64,000 nucleotides of DNA, taken from positions 434,001-498,000 of the forward strand of contig NZ_PVNO01000025.1 in NCBI RefSeq assembly GCF_002993325.1. Reading direction: 5' to 3'. Position numbers and translations under genes: made by a program. The notes under the pieces are model-generated. The model ran no database searches. It saw only the letters and a program-made list of their open reading frames with translations, and was not told the DNA's origin. This document shows, in pieces, positions 54,342 to 64,000 of this stretch; position 1 is the first letter of the stretch, and each line of letters opens with the position of its first letter. The stretch is from Alteromonas gracilis. Lineage in GTDB: Bacteria; Pseudomonadota; Gammaproteobacteria; Enterobacterales; Alteromonadaceae.

Positions 54342-55118
54342 CTATTTTTGTCCAGTTAATCTATTGATTACGCTAGCAGCAGCGAACATACCGAAGGTGG
54401 CTGTTACTGTGACTACCGCACCAAATCCACCCGCACAGTCAAGACGCGTGCCGCCTTCCATCGCTGATTTATTGTAGCAAACAGAGCCATCTGGCTGTGG
54501 ATAGCGCAGCTGTTCTGTTGAATAGATACATTCAACGCCGAAACGGCGCTTGGGGTTTTTACTGAAATTATAGTTTCGACGCAGTTCACTGCGTAGCTTT
54601 GCTGCGAGAGGATCTTGCGTTGTTTTAGCTAAATCGCCTTTAGTAACTTGTGTTGGGTCTATCTGCCCCCCAGCGCCGCCTACTGTAACAATAGGAATTT
54701 TATTGCGCTTGCAGTGCGCTATCATCGCGGCTTTAGCACGTATGCTGTCAGTAGCATCAACAACAGCATGCATTTCTTTGGTTAAGAGCGAGGCGGTATT
54801 TTCAGGAGTGACAAAATCTTCAACGCAGTTTACTTTGCAATTAGGATTTATTAGCGCGATACGGGACGCAATGGCCTCGACCTTTGGTTCACCTATCGTA
54901 TCTGAAAGTGCGTGAATCTGACGATTTGTGTTCGTTACGCAGACATCATCGAGGTCAATAAGCGTAATGGTACTGACACCCGAACGGGCCAATGCTTCGG
55001 CAGTCCAACTTCCTACACCGCCTATGCCGACAACGGCCACATGACTATTGGCTAAATTGTTAGTTTGTTGTGCACCGTACAAACGTACAATGCCGCCTAA
55101 ACGAGGATCATCAGACAT
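54342..55118 (-). CDS. tcdA: tRNA threonylcarbamoyladenosine dehydratase
   Basis: 258 residues of the ThiF/E1-like family. It makes the cyclic form of t6A37 (ct6A) in tRNA, ATP-dependently. The nucleotide site is VVGIGGVGSWTAEALARSGV, followed by LIDLDDVCVTNTNRQIHAL and a conserved VDATDSIRAKAAMI. AGGTRLDCAGGFGAVVTVTATFG, near the C-terminus, is family-typical (GGTRLDCAGGFGAVV). Divergent from the glutathionyl-hydroquinone reductase gene. Confidence 0.92.
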   Translation of the reverse strand: MSDDPRLGGIVRLYGAQQTNNLANSHVAVVGIGGVGSWTAEALARSGVSTITLIDLDDVCVTNTNRQIHALSDTIGEPKVEAIASRIALINPNCKVNCVEDFVTPENTASLLTKEMHAVVDATDSIRAKAAMIAHCKRNKIPIVTVGGAGGQIDPTQVTKGDLAKTTQDPLAAKLRSELRRNYNFSKNPKRRFGVECIYSTEQLRYPQPDGSVCYNKSAMEGGTRLDCAGGFGAVVTVTATFGMFAAASVINRLTGQK

Positions 55119-55334
55119 GCTTCAATTCACTAAATAAAAAAATAACAAGGGTATGGATATGCGCTAATGATCGTAGTCACTGCTGCAGGGCGCGCATCAT
55201 CTCAAAAGTGATGACCAAAAATCAACACACTCCAGTTTTTTCGAATAATAAATCCGATTTAACGCAACATACGTTCTACACAATACATGGTTTAATAACC
55301 AAATAGTTTAATAAACGTTAAAAGGATAGGGAAT

Positions 55335-56300
55335 ATGGGCTTACTCGTTGATGGGCAATGGCAAGACAAATGGTACGACACGAGCAAAAGCGGCGGTAAG
55401 TTTGAGCGACAAGCGTCTAAATTTCGCGACAAAATCAGCGATAGTGAGGAGGCGTCGTTCCCTGTTGAATCAGGTCGTTACCATCTTTACGTATCGTTAG
55501 CTTGTCCATGGGCACACAGAGCGCTCATATTTAGAAAACTTAAGGGCTTAGAGAAGCATATTGATGTTTCCGTAGTTCATCCTGAAATGCTCGACAACGG
55601 ATGGGAGTTTAAAGACTACCCAGGCTCAACGGGCGATAAGCTTTACGGATTTGATTACGCACATCAAATCTATACTAAAGCGGAAGCTGAGATAACAACG
55701 CGTGTTACCGTGCCCATCCTTTGGGATAAAAAAACTGAAACTATCGTTAATAATGAGTCAGCAGAGATCATACGTATTTTTAATAGTGGATTTAATTCTC
55801 TTACCAACAATGAAGATGATTATTATCCCGAGGCTCTTCGCGAAGAAATAGATACCATTAATAACATGGTGTATCACGATATTAATAATGGCGTGTACAA
55901 GGCCGGGTTTGCAACTACGCAAGAAGCGTACGAAGAAGCTGTTAATGCAGTGTTTAACGCGTTGGATTTAGTAGAAGAAAGACTAAGTAAACAGCGTTAC
56001 TTAGTGGGTAGCGAAATAACAGAAGCTGACTGGCGCTTATTTACTACCTTGATTCGTTTTGATGCGGTGTATCACGGACACTTTAAGTGCAACAAAAAGC
56101 AAATTGCAGACTACCCCAGTATTTACGGCTATATGAAAGAGCTTTATCAAGTGCCGAGTATCGCTGAAACGGTGAATTTTGAGCATATTAAAAGGCATTA
56201 TTACTATAGTCACACAATGATAAACCCGACACAGGTCATTCCCGTGGGGCCAGAGCAAGATCTTATGTCATCCCACGGCCGTGAAAAAATAGGAAGCTAG
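55335..56300 (+). CDS. Glutathionyl-hydroquinone reductase (GST xi/omega-like)
   Basis: 321 residues, the usual length. The active-site motif is CPWAHR with C57 (YVSLACPWAHRALI). The family-typical VPILWDKKTETIVNNESAEI and the C-terminal GST helical domain (YLVGSEITEADWRLFTTLIR) are present. It reduces glutathionyl-hydroquinones and other mixed disulfides with glutathione. AAAGGATAGGG lies before the ATG. The pirin gene follows 83 bases on and may be co-expressed. Confidence 0.9.
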   Translation: MGLLVDGQWQDKWYDTSKSGGKFERQASKFRDKISDSEEASFPVESGRYHLYVSLACPWAHRALIFRKLKGLEKHIDVSVVHPEMLDNGWEFKDYPGSTGDKLYGFDYAHQIYTKAEAEITTRVTVPILWDKKTETIVNNESAEIIRIFNSGFNSLTNNEDDYYPEALREEIDTINNMVYHDINNGVYKAGFATTQEAYEEAVNAVFNALDLVEERLSKQRYLVGSEITEADWRLFTTLIRFDAVYHGHFKCNKKQIADYPSIYGYMKELYQVPSIAETVNFEHIKRHYYYSHTMINPTQVIPVGPEQDLMSSHGREKIGS

Positions 56301-56383
56301 AGCGTCAATGTAGACAAATGCCAATATTAAAAGTTAAACAAAAAATGCTGTTTGTTATAGCGAATTGTAGGTGAGTACAAGAT

Positions 56384-57247
56384 ATGTCAGTTGAATTAAA
56401 TGGACCAAAAACGATAGAAAAGGTCGTTTCGGGTATGGCTACCAGTGACGGTGCGGGCGTGTCACTAACGCGTATTATCGGTCAGCCTGACCTTCCTCGT
56501 TTAGATCCGTTTCTTATGTTAGATTTTTTTGGCTCAGATAATCCTGGTGAGTACATTGCCGGCTTTCCACCTCATCCTCACCGCGGTTTTCAGACTGTTA
56601 CTTATATGTTGGCAGGTAAAATGCGCCATAGGGATTCTGTAGGTAACGAGGGAGTGATTGATGCGGGCGGCATTCAATGGATGAACGCTGGGCGAGGTAT
56701 TATTCACGAAGAAATGCCAGAGCAGGAAGAAGGGCTATTACAGGGCTTTCAGTTGTGGGTAAACCTTCCTGCAGTAGAGAAAATGTCAGCGCCAAACTAT
56801 CAAGACATACAGCCCGATAGCGTGCCTACAGTACGCAGTCAAGATGCTGTCATCAAAGTGTTAGCAGGTGAAATTGATGGTGTTGAAGGGCCAGTTAAGA
56901 CAACGGCGGTTTCTCCCACCTTTTTAGACATTATGCTAAGAAGTGGAAGTTCTGAAATTGACATAAATTCAAATGAAGCAACGTTTATCTATGTTTATGA
57001 AGGCAGTTTAACTGTTAATAAAGATAACGCGAGTAAAGAATCTGTACTGCGTGATGGAGAGCTTGGCGTGCTGTCGAAAACGGGCACGACGCTTTCTGTT
57101 TATACCAATACAGAGTCCAAGTTCATTATGGTGTCAGGCAAACCAATCAATGAGCCTGTAGTGCAATATGGACCTTTTGTGATGAACACTCAGCAGGAAA
57201 TTGTTCAGGCATTTAACGATTACCAAAGTGGCTCTTTAGCGAAGTAG
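56384..57247 (+). CDS. Pirin-family protein
   Basis: 287 residues, double cupin. The first cupin holds the metal ligands in FPPHPHRGFQTVTYM with a later His in RGIIHEEMPEQEEG. The dimension LDPFLMLDFFGSDNPGEYIA is family-typical. Some bacterial pirins are quercetinases; others bind regulators. The neighbouring glutathione enzyme suggests a role with quinones or redox stress (inference). Confidence 0.88.
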   Translation: MSVELNGPKTIEKVVSGMATSDGAGVSLTRIIGQPDLPRLDPFLMLDFFGSDNPGEYIAGFPPHPHRGFQTVTYMLAGKMRHRDSVGNEGVIDAGGIQWMNAGRGIIHEEMPEQEEGLLQGFQLWVNLPAVEKMSAPNYQDIQPDSVPTVRSQDAVIKVLAGEIDGVEGPVKTTAVSPTFLDIMLRSGSSEIDINSNEATFIYVYEGSLTVNKDNASKESVLRDGELGVLSKTGTTLSVYTNTESKFIMVSGKPINEPVVQYGPFVMNTQQEIVQAFNDYQSGSLAK

Positions 57248-57261
57248 CGAAGTAGCGGCAA

Positions 57262-57285
57262 GGATTGTCTGTCTTGATTAGACTC
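57262..57285 (-). repeat. Distant reversed copy of the GACAGGCAT repeat
   Basis: On the minus strand it reads GTCTAATCAAGACAGACAAT, matching the TAATCAAGACAG of the copy at 15505. It lies about 41 kb from the main cluster, just after the pirin gene. Confidence 0.55.
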
Positions 57286-57420
57286 TGGGTAATTTAACTG
57301 GGCTTTTGAACGTTACCTTTTTATTGGGTTCAGCAAGGAGCAACCAACGCAATGCATTTTGAAAACGTCGCCGAAAGTATCAACATCAAGGCGTTTTCCA
57401 TAACAGTACCTACTTCGAAC

Positions 57421-57452
57421 TCGCACTTTAAATTCGTGAATTTAAAGTGCGA
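57421..57452. repeat. Perfect 15-bp inverted repeat with a 2-base centre
   Basis: TCGCACTTTAAATTC (57421-57435), GT, GAATTTAAAGTGCGA (57438-57452). Every position pairs. No T-run follows, so it is not a standard terminator. It could be a cruciform, a dyad operator or an insertion-element end. Confidence 0.85.
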
Positions 57453-57625
57453 CCGCAAAACGTTGCGTTATTCAAATTGAATTAGTAATTCACTTCCTCT
57501 AATGATTTAATATCGATATGTCTATTCTCTTTTACGACAATAACAAAAGGGCGGTATGCGCTTGTTAGTCGTAAAAGGCGATAATGTAATCATAAATAGT
57601 TAAAACACAGGGAATTTCGATTTAA

Positions 57626-59086
57626 ATGGCAACCCCAATTACCTGCTTTAAAGCGTACGATATTCGTGGCGAACTAAACGCTCAACTAACCGAAGAAGTA
57701 GCCTATCGAATTGGCTATGCTTTTGCGCAAGAATTAAATGCAAAGACTGTTGTTGTTGGTAGTGACGTGCGTCTTACATCAACACCATTAAAATTAGCCT
57801 TGAGCGCAGGTCTTATTGACGCTGGTGCAACGGTGACTGATATTGGTATGGCAGGAACCGAAGAAATCTATTTTGCTACAAAGCATCTTGGTGTTGATGG
57901 TGGTATTGAAGTTACCGCTAGCCACAATCCTATTAACTACAACGGCATGAAATTGGTAAAAGCGGGTTCTGTGCCCATCAGCGGTGATACAGGCCTGAAC
58001 GCTATTAAAGAAAAAGCAGAAGCTTTAGAAGATAGCTATGTGTCAGAAAGGCTAGCGCATTATACAAACGGTGCGGCCATAGATGCGGACGCATTCTTTA
58101 ACGGTACTGCGCATGTGGTAGAAGAGATGCTTTCTCAGACTGACAAATATGCTGTTAAGTCGTGTATGTCTGACTATGTTTCTCACATGCTTTCTTATGT
58201 GAATTTAAGCAATTTTACGCCGCTGAAAGTAGTAGTGAATGCAGGAAATGGTGCGGCGGGACCAGCGCTAGACGCTATCGAAAAAGAAATGGAAGCGCAG
58301 GGTGTGCCAATTGAATTTATAAAAGTACACCACAATGCAGATGGCACATTTCCAAACGGTATACCTAACCCGTTATTACCTGAGAATCGCGCTGACACGG
58401 CTGATGCGGTTAAAGCGTCAGGTGCTGATTTCGGTATCGCTTGGGACGGCGACTTCGATCGCTGCTTCTTGTTCGACGCAGACGGTGAATTTATTGAAGG
58501 ATATTACATCGTAGGCTTGCTTGCTGAAGCATTCATCGAGAAAAACACAGACAGCAAAATTATTTACGATCCACGGGTGTACTGGAATACAGAGGACATT
58601 GTAGCCAATGCAGGCGGCACACCCATTAAGTCGAAAACAGGCCATGCTTTTATTAAAGAGCGTATGCGCAAAGAAGATGCTGTCTACGGCGGTGAAATGA
58701 GTGCTCATCACTATTTCAGAGATTTCGCATATTGTGACTCGGGTATGATCCCTTGGTTGCTGATTGCTGAATTGGTGTGTGTGAAAAAGCAAACCCTGGC
58801 TAGCATGGTTAAAGCGCGTATCGAAGCATTCCCATCTTCTGGAGAAATTAATAGCAAGCTAAAAGATGCTGATGCAGCACTTGAACGAGTTACAAACAAG
58901 TATAAGCCACTAGCTAGCGTAGTCGATACTACCGATGGCTTAGGTCTCGAGTTTGGCACATGGCGCTTTAATTTACGTAAATCGAATACAGAACCAGTAA
59001 TTCGATTAAACGTTGAGAGTAAGGGCGACATTGCGCTAATGGAAGAGAAAACAGAAGAGTTACTATCGATTATTCGCGATGAATAA
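57626..59086 (+). CDS. Phosphomannomutase/phosphoglucomutase
   Basis: 486 residues, alpha-D-phosphohexomutase family of the CpsG/ManB type. The phosphoserine is S99 in TASHNP, the metal loop is DGDFDRC and the sugar-binding loop is [10 protein letters not shown]. The phosphate-binding RKSNTEP lies near the C-terminus. It interconverts hexose 6- and 1-phosphates for sugar nucleotides of lipopolysaccharide or exopolysaccharide. It stands alone, followed by a terminator. Confidence 0.9.
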   Translation: MATPITCFKAYDIRGELNAQLTEEVAYRIGYAFAQELNAKTVVVGSDVRLTSTPLKLALSAGLIDAGATVTDIGMAGTEEIYFATKHLGVDGGIEVTASHNPINYNGMKLVKAGSVPISGDTGLNAIKEKAEALEDSYVSERLAHYTNGAAIDADAFFNGTAHVVEEMLSQTDKYAVKSCMSDYVSHMLSYVNLSNFTPLKVVVNAGNGAAGPALDAIEKEMEAQGVPIEFIKVHHNADGTFPNGIPNPLLPENRADTADAVKASGADFGIAWDGDFDRCFLFDADGEFIEGYYIVGLLAEAFIEKNTDSKIIYDPRVYWNTEDIVANAGGTPIKSKTGHAFIKERMRKEDAVYGGEMSAHHYFRDFAYCDSGMIPWLLIAELVCVKKQTLASMVKARIEAFPSSGEINSKLKDADAALERVTNKYKPLASVVDTTDGLGLEFGTWRFNLRKSNTEPVIRLNVESKGDIALMEEKTEELLSIIRDE

Positions 59087-59132
59087 ACGCTGCATTATAT
59101 AATTTAAATAGCAAAGCGTTAGATAAAAAGCC

Positions 59133-59166
59133 AAGGCGATAGTATTAAAATATTATCGCCTTTTTT
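59133..59166 (+). terminator. Terminator after the phosphohexomutase
   Basis: AAGGCGATA (59133-59141) pairs with TATCGCCTT (59154-59162), and T's run to 59166. The loop region (GTATTAAAATAT) can pair further. Confidence 0.85.
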
Positions 59167-59356
59167 GTTATGTCATTTCATAAAAATATATTATTCAATA
59201 GTTTAAAATGGTTATGCGTAACTATTTGTTGGCTGTTTTTTAGCGTCATCCCATGTTAAGGGAATGTATTGAAGTTATTTTTCATCACTACCACACATGA
59301 CTTCAACACTGTGCTACTAGTTTGAAATAAACCAGGACCACAAACATTTTTCCGTC

Positions 59357-59779
59357 CTATACAAGCAAATAAATCATCCATGCGTGGCAGATAACGACTA
59401 CGCTCGTTAATCCCATTCTCAAACTAATATAACTAACGACCTCTTCTTTAGGCAGGCTAAGAGTGAACTTGTCATAGATTAATACCGCGACGTAGCTAAA
59501 TGACAATACGCCAAAAACTTTCACATCATGTGAGAACACCAAACACAGCCAACCAATAATAGTCGGTAACATAGCGATCAACATTTGTTTATCGTAACGT
59601 TGGTTGCTTATTGCGTCCCACCAGTGGATGCCGCCAAAAAATGAAAGCAGCACAGCAGAATATTGCACAAAGTAAACCGCACTTTGGGTTATCGATAACA
59701 GGTTAAGTTGATATGCCAGAGGCATCGCTACAAAAGGAATAAGGCCTGCAATACCTAGAAAAACTGCAGAGTAGGGCAT
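59357..59779 (-). CDS. DUF3429-family membrane protein
   Basis: 140 residues, five spans. The family stretch AVFLGIAGLIPFVAMPLAY, then VLLSFFGGIHWWDAI with GGIHWW, identifies DUF3429. The function is unknown. It lies downstream of gltA on the same strand, but a terminator between them makes it a separate unit. Confidence 0.82.
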   Translation of the reverse strand: MPYSAVFLGIAGLIPFVAMPLAYQLNLLSITQSAVYFVQYSAVLLSFFGGIHWWDAISNQRYDKQMLIAMLPTIIGWLCLVFSHDVKVFGVLSFSYVAVLIYDKFTLSLPKEEVVSYISLRMGLTSVVVICHAWMIYLLV

Positions 59780-59806
59780 TGATGTTCCTTGTAAATAAAA
59801 GGGTTA

Positions 59807-59837
59807 AAACAAAAATAGCGCCATGAAGGCGCTATTT
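59807..59837 (-). terminator. Terminator after gltA (minus strand)
   Basis: AAATAGCGCC (59813-59822), loop ATGAA, GGCGCTATTT (59828-59837). On the minus strand the run of A's at 59807-59816 becomes a T-run, so it ends gltA transcription. Confidence 0.85.
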
Positions 59838-59879
59838 CTACTATTACATGTAGCTCTTAGTTCAGTATTTTCTGACTAA

Positions 59880-61157
59880 TTACTTAATTGGCGTGTATTT
59901 ACGCTGGTTGTGACCAGTATAAAGCTGACGAGGACGACCAATTTTCTGTTTAGGGTCGCTCATCATTTCGTGCCAGTGTGAAATCCAGCCTACTGTGCGA
60001 GACAGGGCGAAGATACACGTGAACATATTGGTAGGAATACCAATCGCTTTAAGTACGATACCTGAATAGAAGTCAACGTTCGGGAACAGTTTCTTCTCTG
60101 CAAAGTATGGGTCGCTAAGGGCAATCTTTTCAAGCTCCATCGCTACTTCAAGCAGTGGATCTTTCACGTTAAGTTCGCTCAATACTTCATGACAGCTTTC
60201 ACGCATTACTGTAGCGCGAGGGTCATGGTTCTTATAAACACGGTGACCGAAGCCCATTAGACGGAACGGGTCGTTCTTGTCTTTAGCGCGCGCGATGAAC
60301 TCTGGGATACGATCAACAGTGCCAATCTCTTCAAGCATGTTTAGGCATGCTTCGTTCGCACCACCGTGAGCAGGGCCCCACAGTGACGCCACACCTGCAG
60401 CAATACACGCGTAAGGGTTAGCGCCTGATGAACCCGCAAGACGTACAGTTGACGTAGAAGCGTTCTGTTCGTGGTCAGCATGAAGCGTAAAAATACGGTC
60501 CATCGCACGTTCAACAGCAGGGCTGATCTGAAATTCTTCTGCCGGAACAGAAAACATCATATTTAGGAAGTTTGCAGCATAGCTTAAGTCGTTGCGCGGA
60601 TACACGAATGGCTGACCTACGTTGTACTTATAGCACATTGCAACCAAAGTTGGCATCTTAGCGATTAAACGATGAGCACTGCGAACACGCTGCTCTTCAT
60701 TTGATACGTCCAAGTCGCTGTGATAGAAAGAAGACATTGCACCAACTGTACCGCATAGCATAGCCATAGGGTGTGCGTCGTTACGGAAACCGTGGAAGAA
60801 CATGTTTATTTGTTCGTGAACCATGGTGTGACGTGTGATTGTCTCTTTGAACTCTTCGTACTGTTCTTTAGTCGGTGCGTCACCGTGAAGTAGCATGTGA
60901 CAAACTTCTAGGTAGTCTGCGTCACGCGCTAGTTCTTCGATTGGAAAACCGCGGTGTAATAACACACCTTGAGCGCCGTCAATATACGTAATTGAAGACT
61001 CGCAAGATCCTGTCGCCATAAAACCAGGGTCGTACGTGAAATAACCGTGTTGGCCTAACGTACGGACATCGATTACATCTTGTCCTTCGGTGCCAGACAA
61101 GATAGGAAGTTCGATTTCCTTACCGCCGGCTTTAAGAATGGCTTTCTGATCTGCCAT
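59880..61157 (-). CDS. gltA: Citrate synthase
   Basis: 425 residues, the hexameric type II length of gram-negative bacteria. It condenses acetyl-CoA and oxaloacetate, entering the TCA cycle. Catalytic residues lie in [18 protein letters not shown] (His) and [13 protein letters not shown] (His, Arg), and the Asp is in [16 protein letters not shown] lies before ATG 61157. It is divergent from the sdh operon, an arrangement shared with E. coli. Confidence 0.96.
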   Translation of the reverse strand: MADQKAILKAGGKEIELPILSGTEGQDVIDVRTLGQHGYFTYDPGFMATGSCESSITYIDGAQGVLLHRGFPIEELARDADYLEVCHMLLHGDAPTKEQYEEFKETITRHTMVHEQINMFFHGFRNDAHPMAMLCGTVGAMSSFYHSDLDVSNEEQRVRSAHRLIAKMPTLVAMCYKYNVGQPFVYPRNDLSYAANFLNMMFSVPAEEFQISPAVERAMDRIFTLHADHEQNASTSTVRLAGSSGANPYACIAAGVASLWGPAHGGANEACLNMLEEIGTVDRIPEFIARAKDKNDPFRLMGFGHRVYKNHDPRATVMRESCHEVLSELNVKDPLLEVAMELEKIALSDPYFAEKKLFPNVDFYSGIVLKAIGIPTNMFTCIFALSRTVGWISHWHEMMSDPKQKIGRPRQLYTGHNQRKYTPIK

Positions 61158-61860
61158 AAAATGCTCTCCTCAGAATGGTTCTGTTTGCAGCGAAAACGGA
61201 CGAAAATATCCGCTTCGTTGGGAAAAGTGGGCGTATTTGTACTTTATTATGTACCAACAAGTCAATTTAATTGCATATTTGCACAATAAATATTCCGAAT
61301 TGCTTAAAAGAATACTAGCAATCAGATAACGATTAATTAACTTTATGGATTGTCACTTTGCCCGATACGTCGCAATTATCAATGGCTTTTCACAAAAGGT
61401 AAACCACCGATCGATAATTATATTAACAGCTTAGAGTAAAAAGTAACCTCTCAACGTTTAATAAATACGCATTCAGATTAAAAGTGCTTAATTTGCCATT
61501 GATATACATAGTTATTCCGAAAGGCTACTGATAAACTTACAACACTGTAATTGCGCTCGTTTAAACGTGTTGCATCCAATTTTGATCTCTTTTAATACTA
61601 TATAATTATCAAAATTATGTGGATAGCGACTAAAGTCTTACTACGGCACAAAAAATTGTAATTATATACTACGCTGGATATACTCAGCGGTGCTTGAACG
61701 TCAGAATATTTATTCTGTTACAAGCATTAAAGAATAATTCACAAATTGTTAACAACTCAGTGGATGAGGCAATTAACAGGTTAAAAATCGAATTTACTTA
61801 CTCAGGACATAAAAAAGGTAAGAAATTCATTATCCCCTACGGATTAAACAGGCATACATT
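61158..61860. other. gltA-sdhC divergent control region
   Basis: A 0.7 kb AT-rich region with no credible ORF. On the minus strand TTGACT (61260-61265) lies 18 bp from TACAAA (61236-61241), a possible gltA promoter. On the plus strand a possible sdh promoter lies at 61570-61598, giving a leader of about 255 bases. GTTAAC-like runs between 61748 and 61790 might bind ArcA-type regulators, which is speculative. Confidence 0.45.
61570..61598 (+). promoter_or_regulatory. Possible sdh operon promoter
   Basis: TTGCAT (61570-61575), 17 bp, TAATAC (61593-61598). Spacing is ideal and both boxes match four of six or better, but the region is AT-rich, so chance matches are likely. Confidence 0.35.
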
Positions 61861-62235
61861 GTGAAAAAGCAAAGACCAGTAAATTTAGAACTCAATACTA
61901 TTAAATTTCCGCCCTCTGCTATTTCGTCAATTCTCCATCGCGTTACCGGTGTTGCAATGTTTTTCGCGCTACTATTTGTCATTTGGGCATGGGCAGTTTC
62001 TGTTCATTCGTCTGAAGGTTTTGCGAACGTACAAGCAATCATGGACGGTTTCCTTGGAAAATTTGTCGCAATTGGCACAGCCTCAGCGCTGACGTATCAC
62101 ATTCTAGGCGGCCTAAGACACGTTGTTATGGATTTAGGTCACTGGGAAGAATTAGAGTCGGGCAACACAAGTGCGAAAGCAGTAATCGCGCTTTGGGTTG
62201 TACTGACCGTAGTATTGGGAGTTGCATTATGGTAA
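61861..62235 (+). CDS. sdhC: Succinate dehydrogenase cytochrome b556 subunit
   Basis: 124 residues, three spans, one of the two membrane anchors of complex II. The family start is KKQRPVNLELNTIKFPPSAI, then SSILHRVTGVAMFFALLF (SxxHRxTG). The haem-ligand region is HILGGLRHVVMDLGHWEEL. Start GTG 61861. The stop overlaps the sdhD start by seven bases. Confidence 0.93.
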   Translation: MKKQRPVNLELNTIKFPPSAISSILHRVTGVAMFFALLFVIWAWAVSVHSSEGFANVQAIMDGFLGKFVAIGTASALTYHILGGLRHVVMDLGHWEELESGNTSAKAVIALWVVLTVVLGVALW

Positions 62236-62576
62236 CCAACCAAGCAAGCATTAAGCGTGACGGCGTACAAGACTACGTCTCTCTTCGCGCAACAGCAGCA
62301 ATAATTTTCGCGTACTCGGTTTTCATGGCGTGGTTTTTTATCACCACAGACAATTTAACGTTTGTTGAATGGCGAGGGTTATTCTCTGGCCTAGCTATGA
62401 AAGTTTTCACATTGGCAGCACTAGTAGCAGTGATGATCCACGTGCGCATCGGCCTATGGCAGGTGCTTACAGACTATGTTAAATCAGCAGGTCTGCGCGC
62501 TGGACTACAATATATATTAAATATCATCGCATTCGGCTATGTAGCTGTTGGCCTATTCGTACTGTGGGGAGTGTAA
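62229..62576 (+). CDS. sdhD: Succinate dehydrogenase hydrophobic membrane anchor subunit
   Basis: 115 residues, three spans. Second complex II anchor; with SdhC it binds haem b and quinone. The haem-ligand His lies in [22 protein letters not shown] 62229 ([20 protein letters not shown]) overlaps the sdhC stop; an upstream start at 62193 would overlap too far. Followed by one base before sdhA, so the operon is tightly coupled. Confidence 0.92.
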   Translation: MVTNQASIKRDGVQDYVSLRATAAIIFAYSVFMAWFFITTDNLTFVEWRGLFSGLAMKVFTLAALVAVMIHVRIGLWQVLTDYVKSAGLRAGLQYILNIIAFGYVAVGLFVLWGV

Positions 62577-62577
62577 A

Positions 62578-64000
62578 ATGAGTTTACCCGTTCACGAGTT
62601 TGATGCAGTAGTAATTGGTGCTGGCGGAGCAGGTATGCGCGCGGCACTGCAGATTTCACAATCTGGTAAATCATGCGCACTGTTATCTAAAGTATTTCCA
62701 ACCCGTTCTCACACTGTGTCAGCACAGGGTGGTATTACCGTAGCACTTGGTAATTCACACGAGGATAACTGGGAATGGCACATGTATGACACCGTCAAAG
62801 GTTCTGATTATATCGGCGACCAAGACGCGATTGAATATATGTGTAAGACTGGTCCAGAAGCTATTATCGAAATGGAGAACATGGGTCTACCATTCTCTCG
62901 TTTTGAAAATGGCAAAATTTACCAACGTCCTTTTGGCGGCCAGTCAAAGAACTTTGGTGGTGAGCAGGGCGCTCGTACAGCAGCTGCGGCTGACCGTACT
63001 GGCCACGCGCTTCTACACCTTCTTTACCAGCAAAACGTAAAGAACAAGACAAAAGTATTCTCAGAGTGGTATGCACTTGACCTAGTAAAAAACCAAGACG
63101 GTGACGTGGTTGGTTGTACCGCAATTGATATCGAGTCTGGTGAAGTTGTTTACTTCAAGTCTCGCGCAGTTGTTCTTGCTACAGGCGGTGCGGGTCGTAT
63201 CTACGCCTCAACGACAAATGCACACATTAATACCGGTGACGGTGTTGGTATGGCACTTCGTGCTGGTGTTGCGGTTCAGGATATGGAAATGTGGCAGTTC
63301 CACCCAACGGGTATAGCTGGCGCGGGTACATTGGTTACTGAAGGCTGTCGTGGTGAAGGTGGTTACCTTCTTAACAAAGACGGCGAACGCTTCATGGAAC
63401 GTTATGCACCTAACGCAAAAGACCTTGCTGGTCGTGACGTTGTTGCTCGCTCAATGATGACTGAAATCCGTGAAGGTCGTGGTTGTGAAGGCCCATGGGG
63501 TACTCACATTAAACTTAAGCTCGACCACCTAGGTAAAGACGTTCTTGAATCTCGACTACCTGGTATCCTTGAGCTGTCACGTACGTTCGCGCACGTTGAC
63601 CCAGTGAAAGAGCCTATTCCTGTAATTCCAACCTGTCACTACATGATGGGTGGTATTCCTACAAATGTTGATGGCCAATGTCTAACAGTTGACGAAAACG
63701 GTAACGATAAAGTCGTTAACGGTTTGTTTGCTTGTGGTGAAATCGCTTGTGTATCTGTACACGGTGCTAACCGTCTTGGCGGTAATTCACTACTTGACCT
63801 TGTTGTATTCGGTCGTGCGACTGGTTTACACCTTGGCAAGACACTATCTGAAATGGCACCAACACGTGACGCATCTGAGTCTGATCTTGAAGCCTCGATG
63901 ACGCGTTTCAATCGTTGGGAAAATTCAGAGAAAGGTAAGGGCGAAGACCCAGTACAAATTAAGAAAGACTTGCAGAAATGCATGCAGCTTAACTTCTCAG
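62578..64000 (+). CDS. sdhA: Succinate dehydrogenase flavoprotein subunit (cut by window end)
   Basis: ATG 62578 opens 474 codons with no stop before the window edge. The FAD site begins [15 protein letters not shown], and the His that binds FAD covalently is in [11 protein letters not shown]. Family stretches [43 protein letters not shown] and [18 protein letters not shown] cover the fumarate-reductase-like fold. It oxidises succinate to fumarate in complex II. The C-terminal ~115 residues lie outside, and sdhB is expected next. Confidence 0.95.
   Translation, partial: MSLPVHEFDAVVIGAGGAGMRAALQISQSGKSCALLSKVFPTRSHTVSAQGGITVALGNSHEDNWEWHMYDTVKGSDYIGDQDAIEYMCKTGPEAIIEMENMGLPFSRFENGKIYQRPFGGQSKNFGGEQGARTAAAADRTGHALLHLLYQQNVKNKTKVFSEWYALDLVKNQDGDVVGCTAIDIESGEVVYFKSRAVVLATGGAGRIYASTTNAHINTGDGVGMALRAGVAVQDMEMWQFHPTGIAGAGTLVTEGCRGEGGYLLNKDGERFMERYAPNAKDLAGRDVVARSMMTEIREGRGCEGPWGTHIKLKLDHLGKDVLESRLPGILELSRTFAHVDPVKEPIPVIPTCHYMMGGIPTNVDGQCLTVDENGNDKVVNGLFACGEIACVSVHGANRLGGNSLLDLVVFGRATGLHLGKTLSEMAPTRDASESDLEASMTRFNRWENSEKGKGEDPVQIKKDLQKCMQLNFS

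Larger units (their letters stand above)
57248..57625. other. Long intergenic region before the phosphohexomutase
   Basis: No ORF is seen. It holds a reversed GACAG repeat copy (57262-57285) and a perfect 15-bp inverted repeat (57421-57452), both listed separately. Confidence 0.5.

Noticed and set aside
61845..61860. AAACAGGCATACATT before sdhC as a repeat copy
   Set aside because: It lacks the G of GACAG and the flanking consensus. A chance match next to the sdhC start is more likely.

Overview
The window looks like chromosome of a marine gammaproteobacterium of the Alteromonadales, most likely Alteromonas or a close relative. The basis is the gene content and order (putP-proB-proA, pnp, nlpI, smc-zipA-ligA, comEC, msbA-lpxK-Trm112-kdsB, gltA divergent from sdhCDA), the moderate GC content and the style of the proteins. 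This assignment rests on recognition, not on a database search. No rRNA, tRNA, CRISPR array or prophage module was seen.

Layout. 1-2 kb: start of a membrane protein on the minus strand, a small ORF and a poxvirus-type topoisomerase IB. 2.2-7.4 kb: a possible leader or small RNA ending in a terminator-like hairpin, then putP-proB-proA and, after a strong terminator, an MscS-type channel. Together these form an osmotic-adaptation block. 7.4-10.9 kb: an HNH nuclease (minus), pnp and a DUF1244 protein, with strong terminators. rpsO is not next to pnp.

11-29 kb is an accessory region made almost entirely of small, separate, plus-strand genes: acetyltransferases, a VOC protein, a serine hydrolase, a P-loop kinase-like protein, DUF proteins, a lipoprotein and small membrane proteins. 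At its left end, gene-attC-gene units typical of integron cassettes are visible (attC-like sites near 12.5, 13.0 and 17.2 kb, and a weaker one near 17.5 kb), with no integrase in the window. A Phd/ParE toxin-antitoxin pair and a RAYT-type HUH transposase lie on the opposite strand. They sit within a family of short repeats (core GACAGGCAT, about 13 copies between 12.8 and 16.8 kb, one distant copy at 57.3 kb) that are probably related to the transposase. The first cassette gene (11160) looks like a BglII-fold protein that has lost its catalytic residues and gained a coiled coil.

29.4-31.4 kb: a TonB-like protein, an ECF-type sigma factor and a membrane-anchored partner in one tight operon. 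Its first ribosome binding site can pair into a hairpin. 31.5-34.5 kb: cdd (minus), nlpI and a Sel1-repeat protein with an HELAH zincin motif. 34.7-43 kb: cysZ diverges from smc-zipA-ligA (chromosome condensation, division, replication and repair). 43.2-51.2 kb: a DUF2062 protein, comEC (DNA uptake), then msbA-lpxK-Trm112-kdsB (lipid A and Kdo supply) and an SDR enzyme. 51.4-59.8 kb: rimO, tcdA, a glutathionyl-hydroquinone reductase, a pirin, a phosphohexomutase and small DUF proteins. 59.9-64 kb: gltA on minus and sdhC-sdhD-sdhA (truncated by the window end) on plus, around a 0.7 kb control region.
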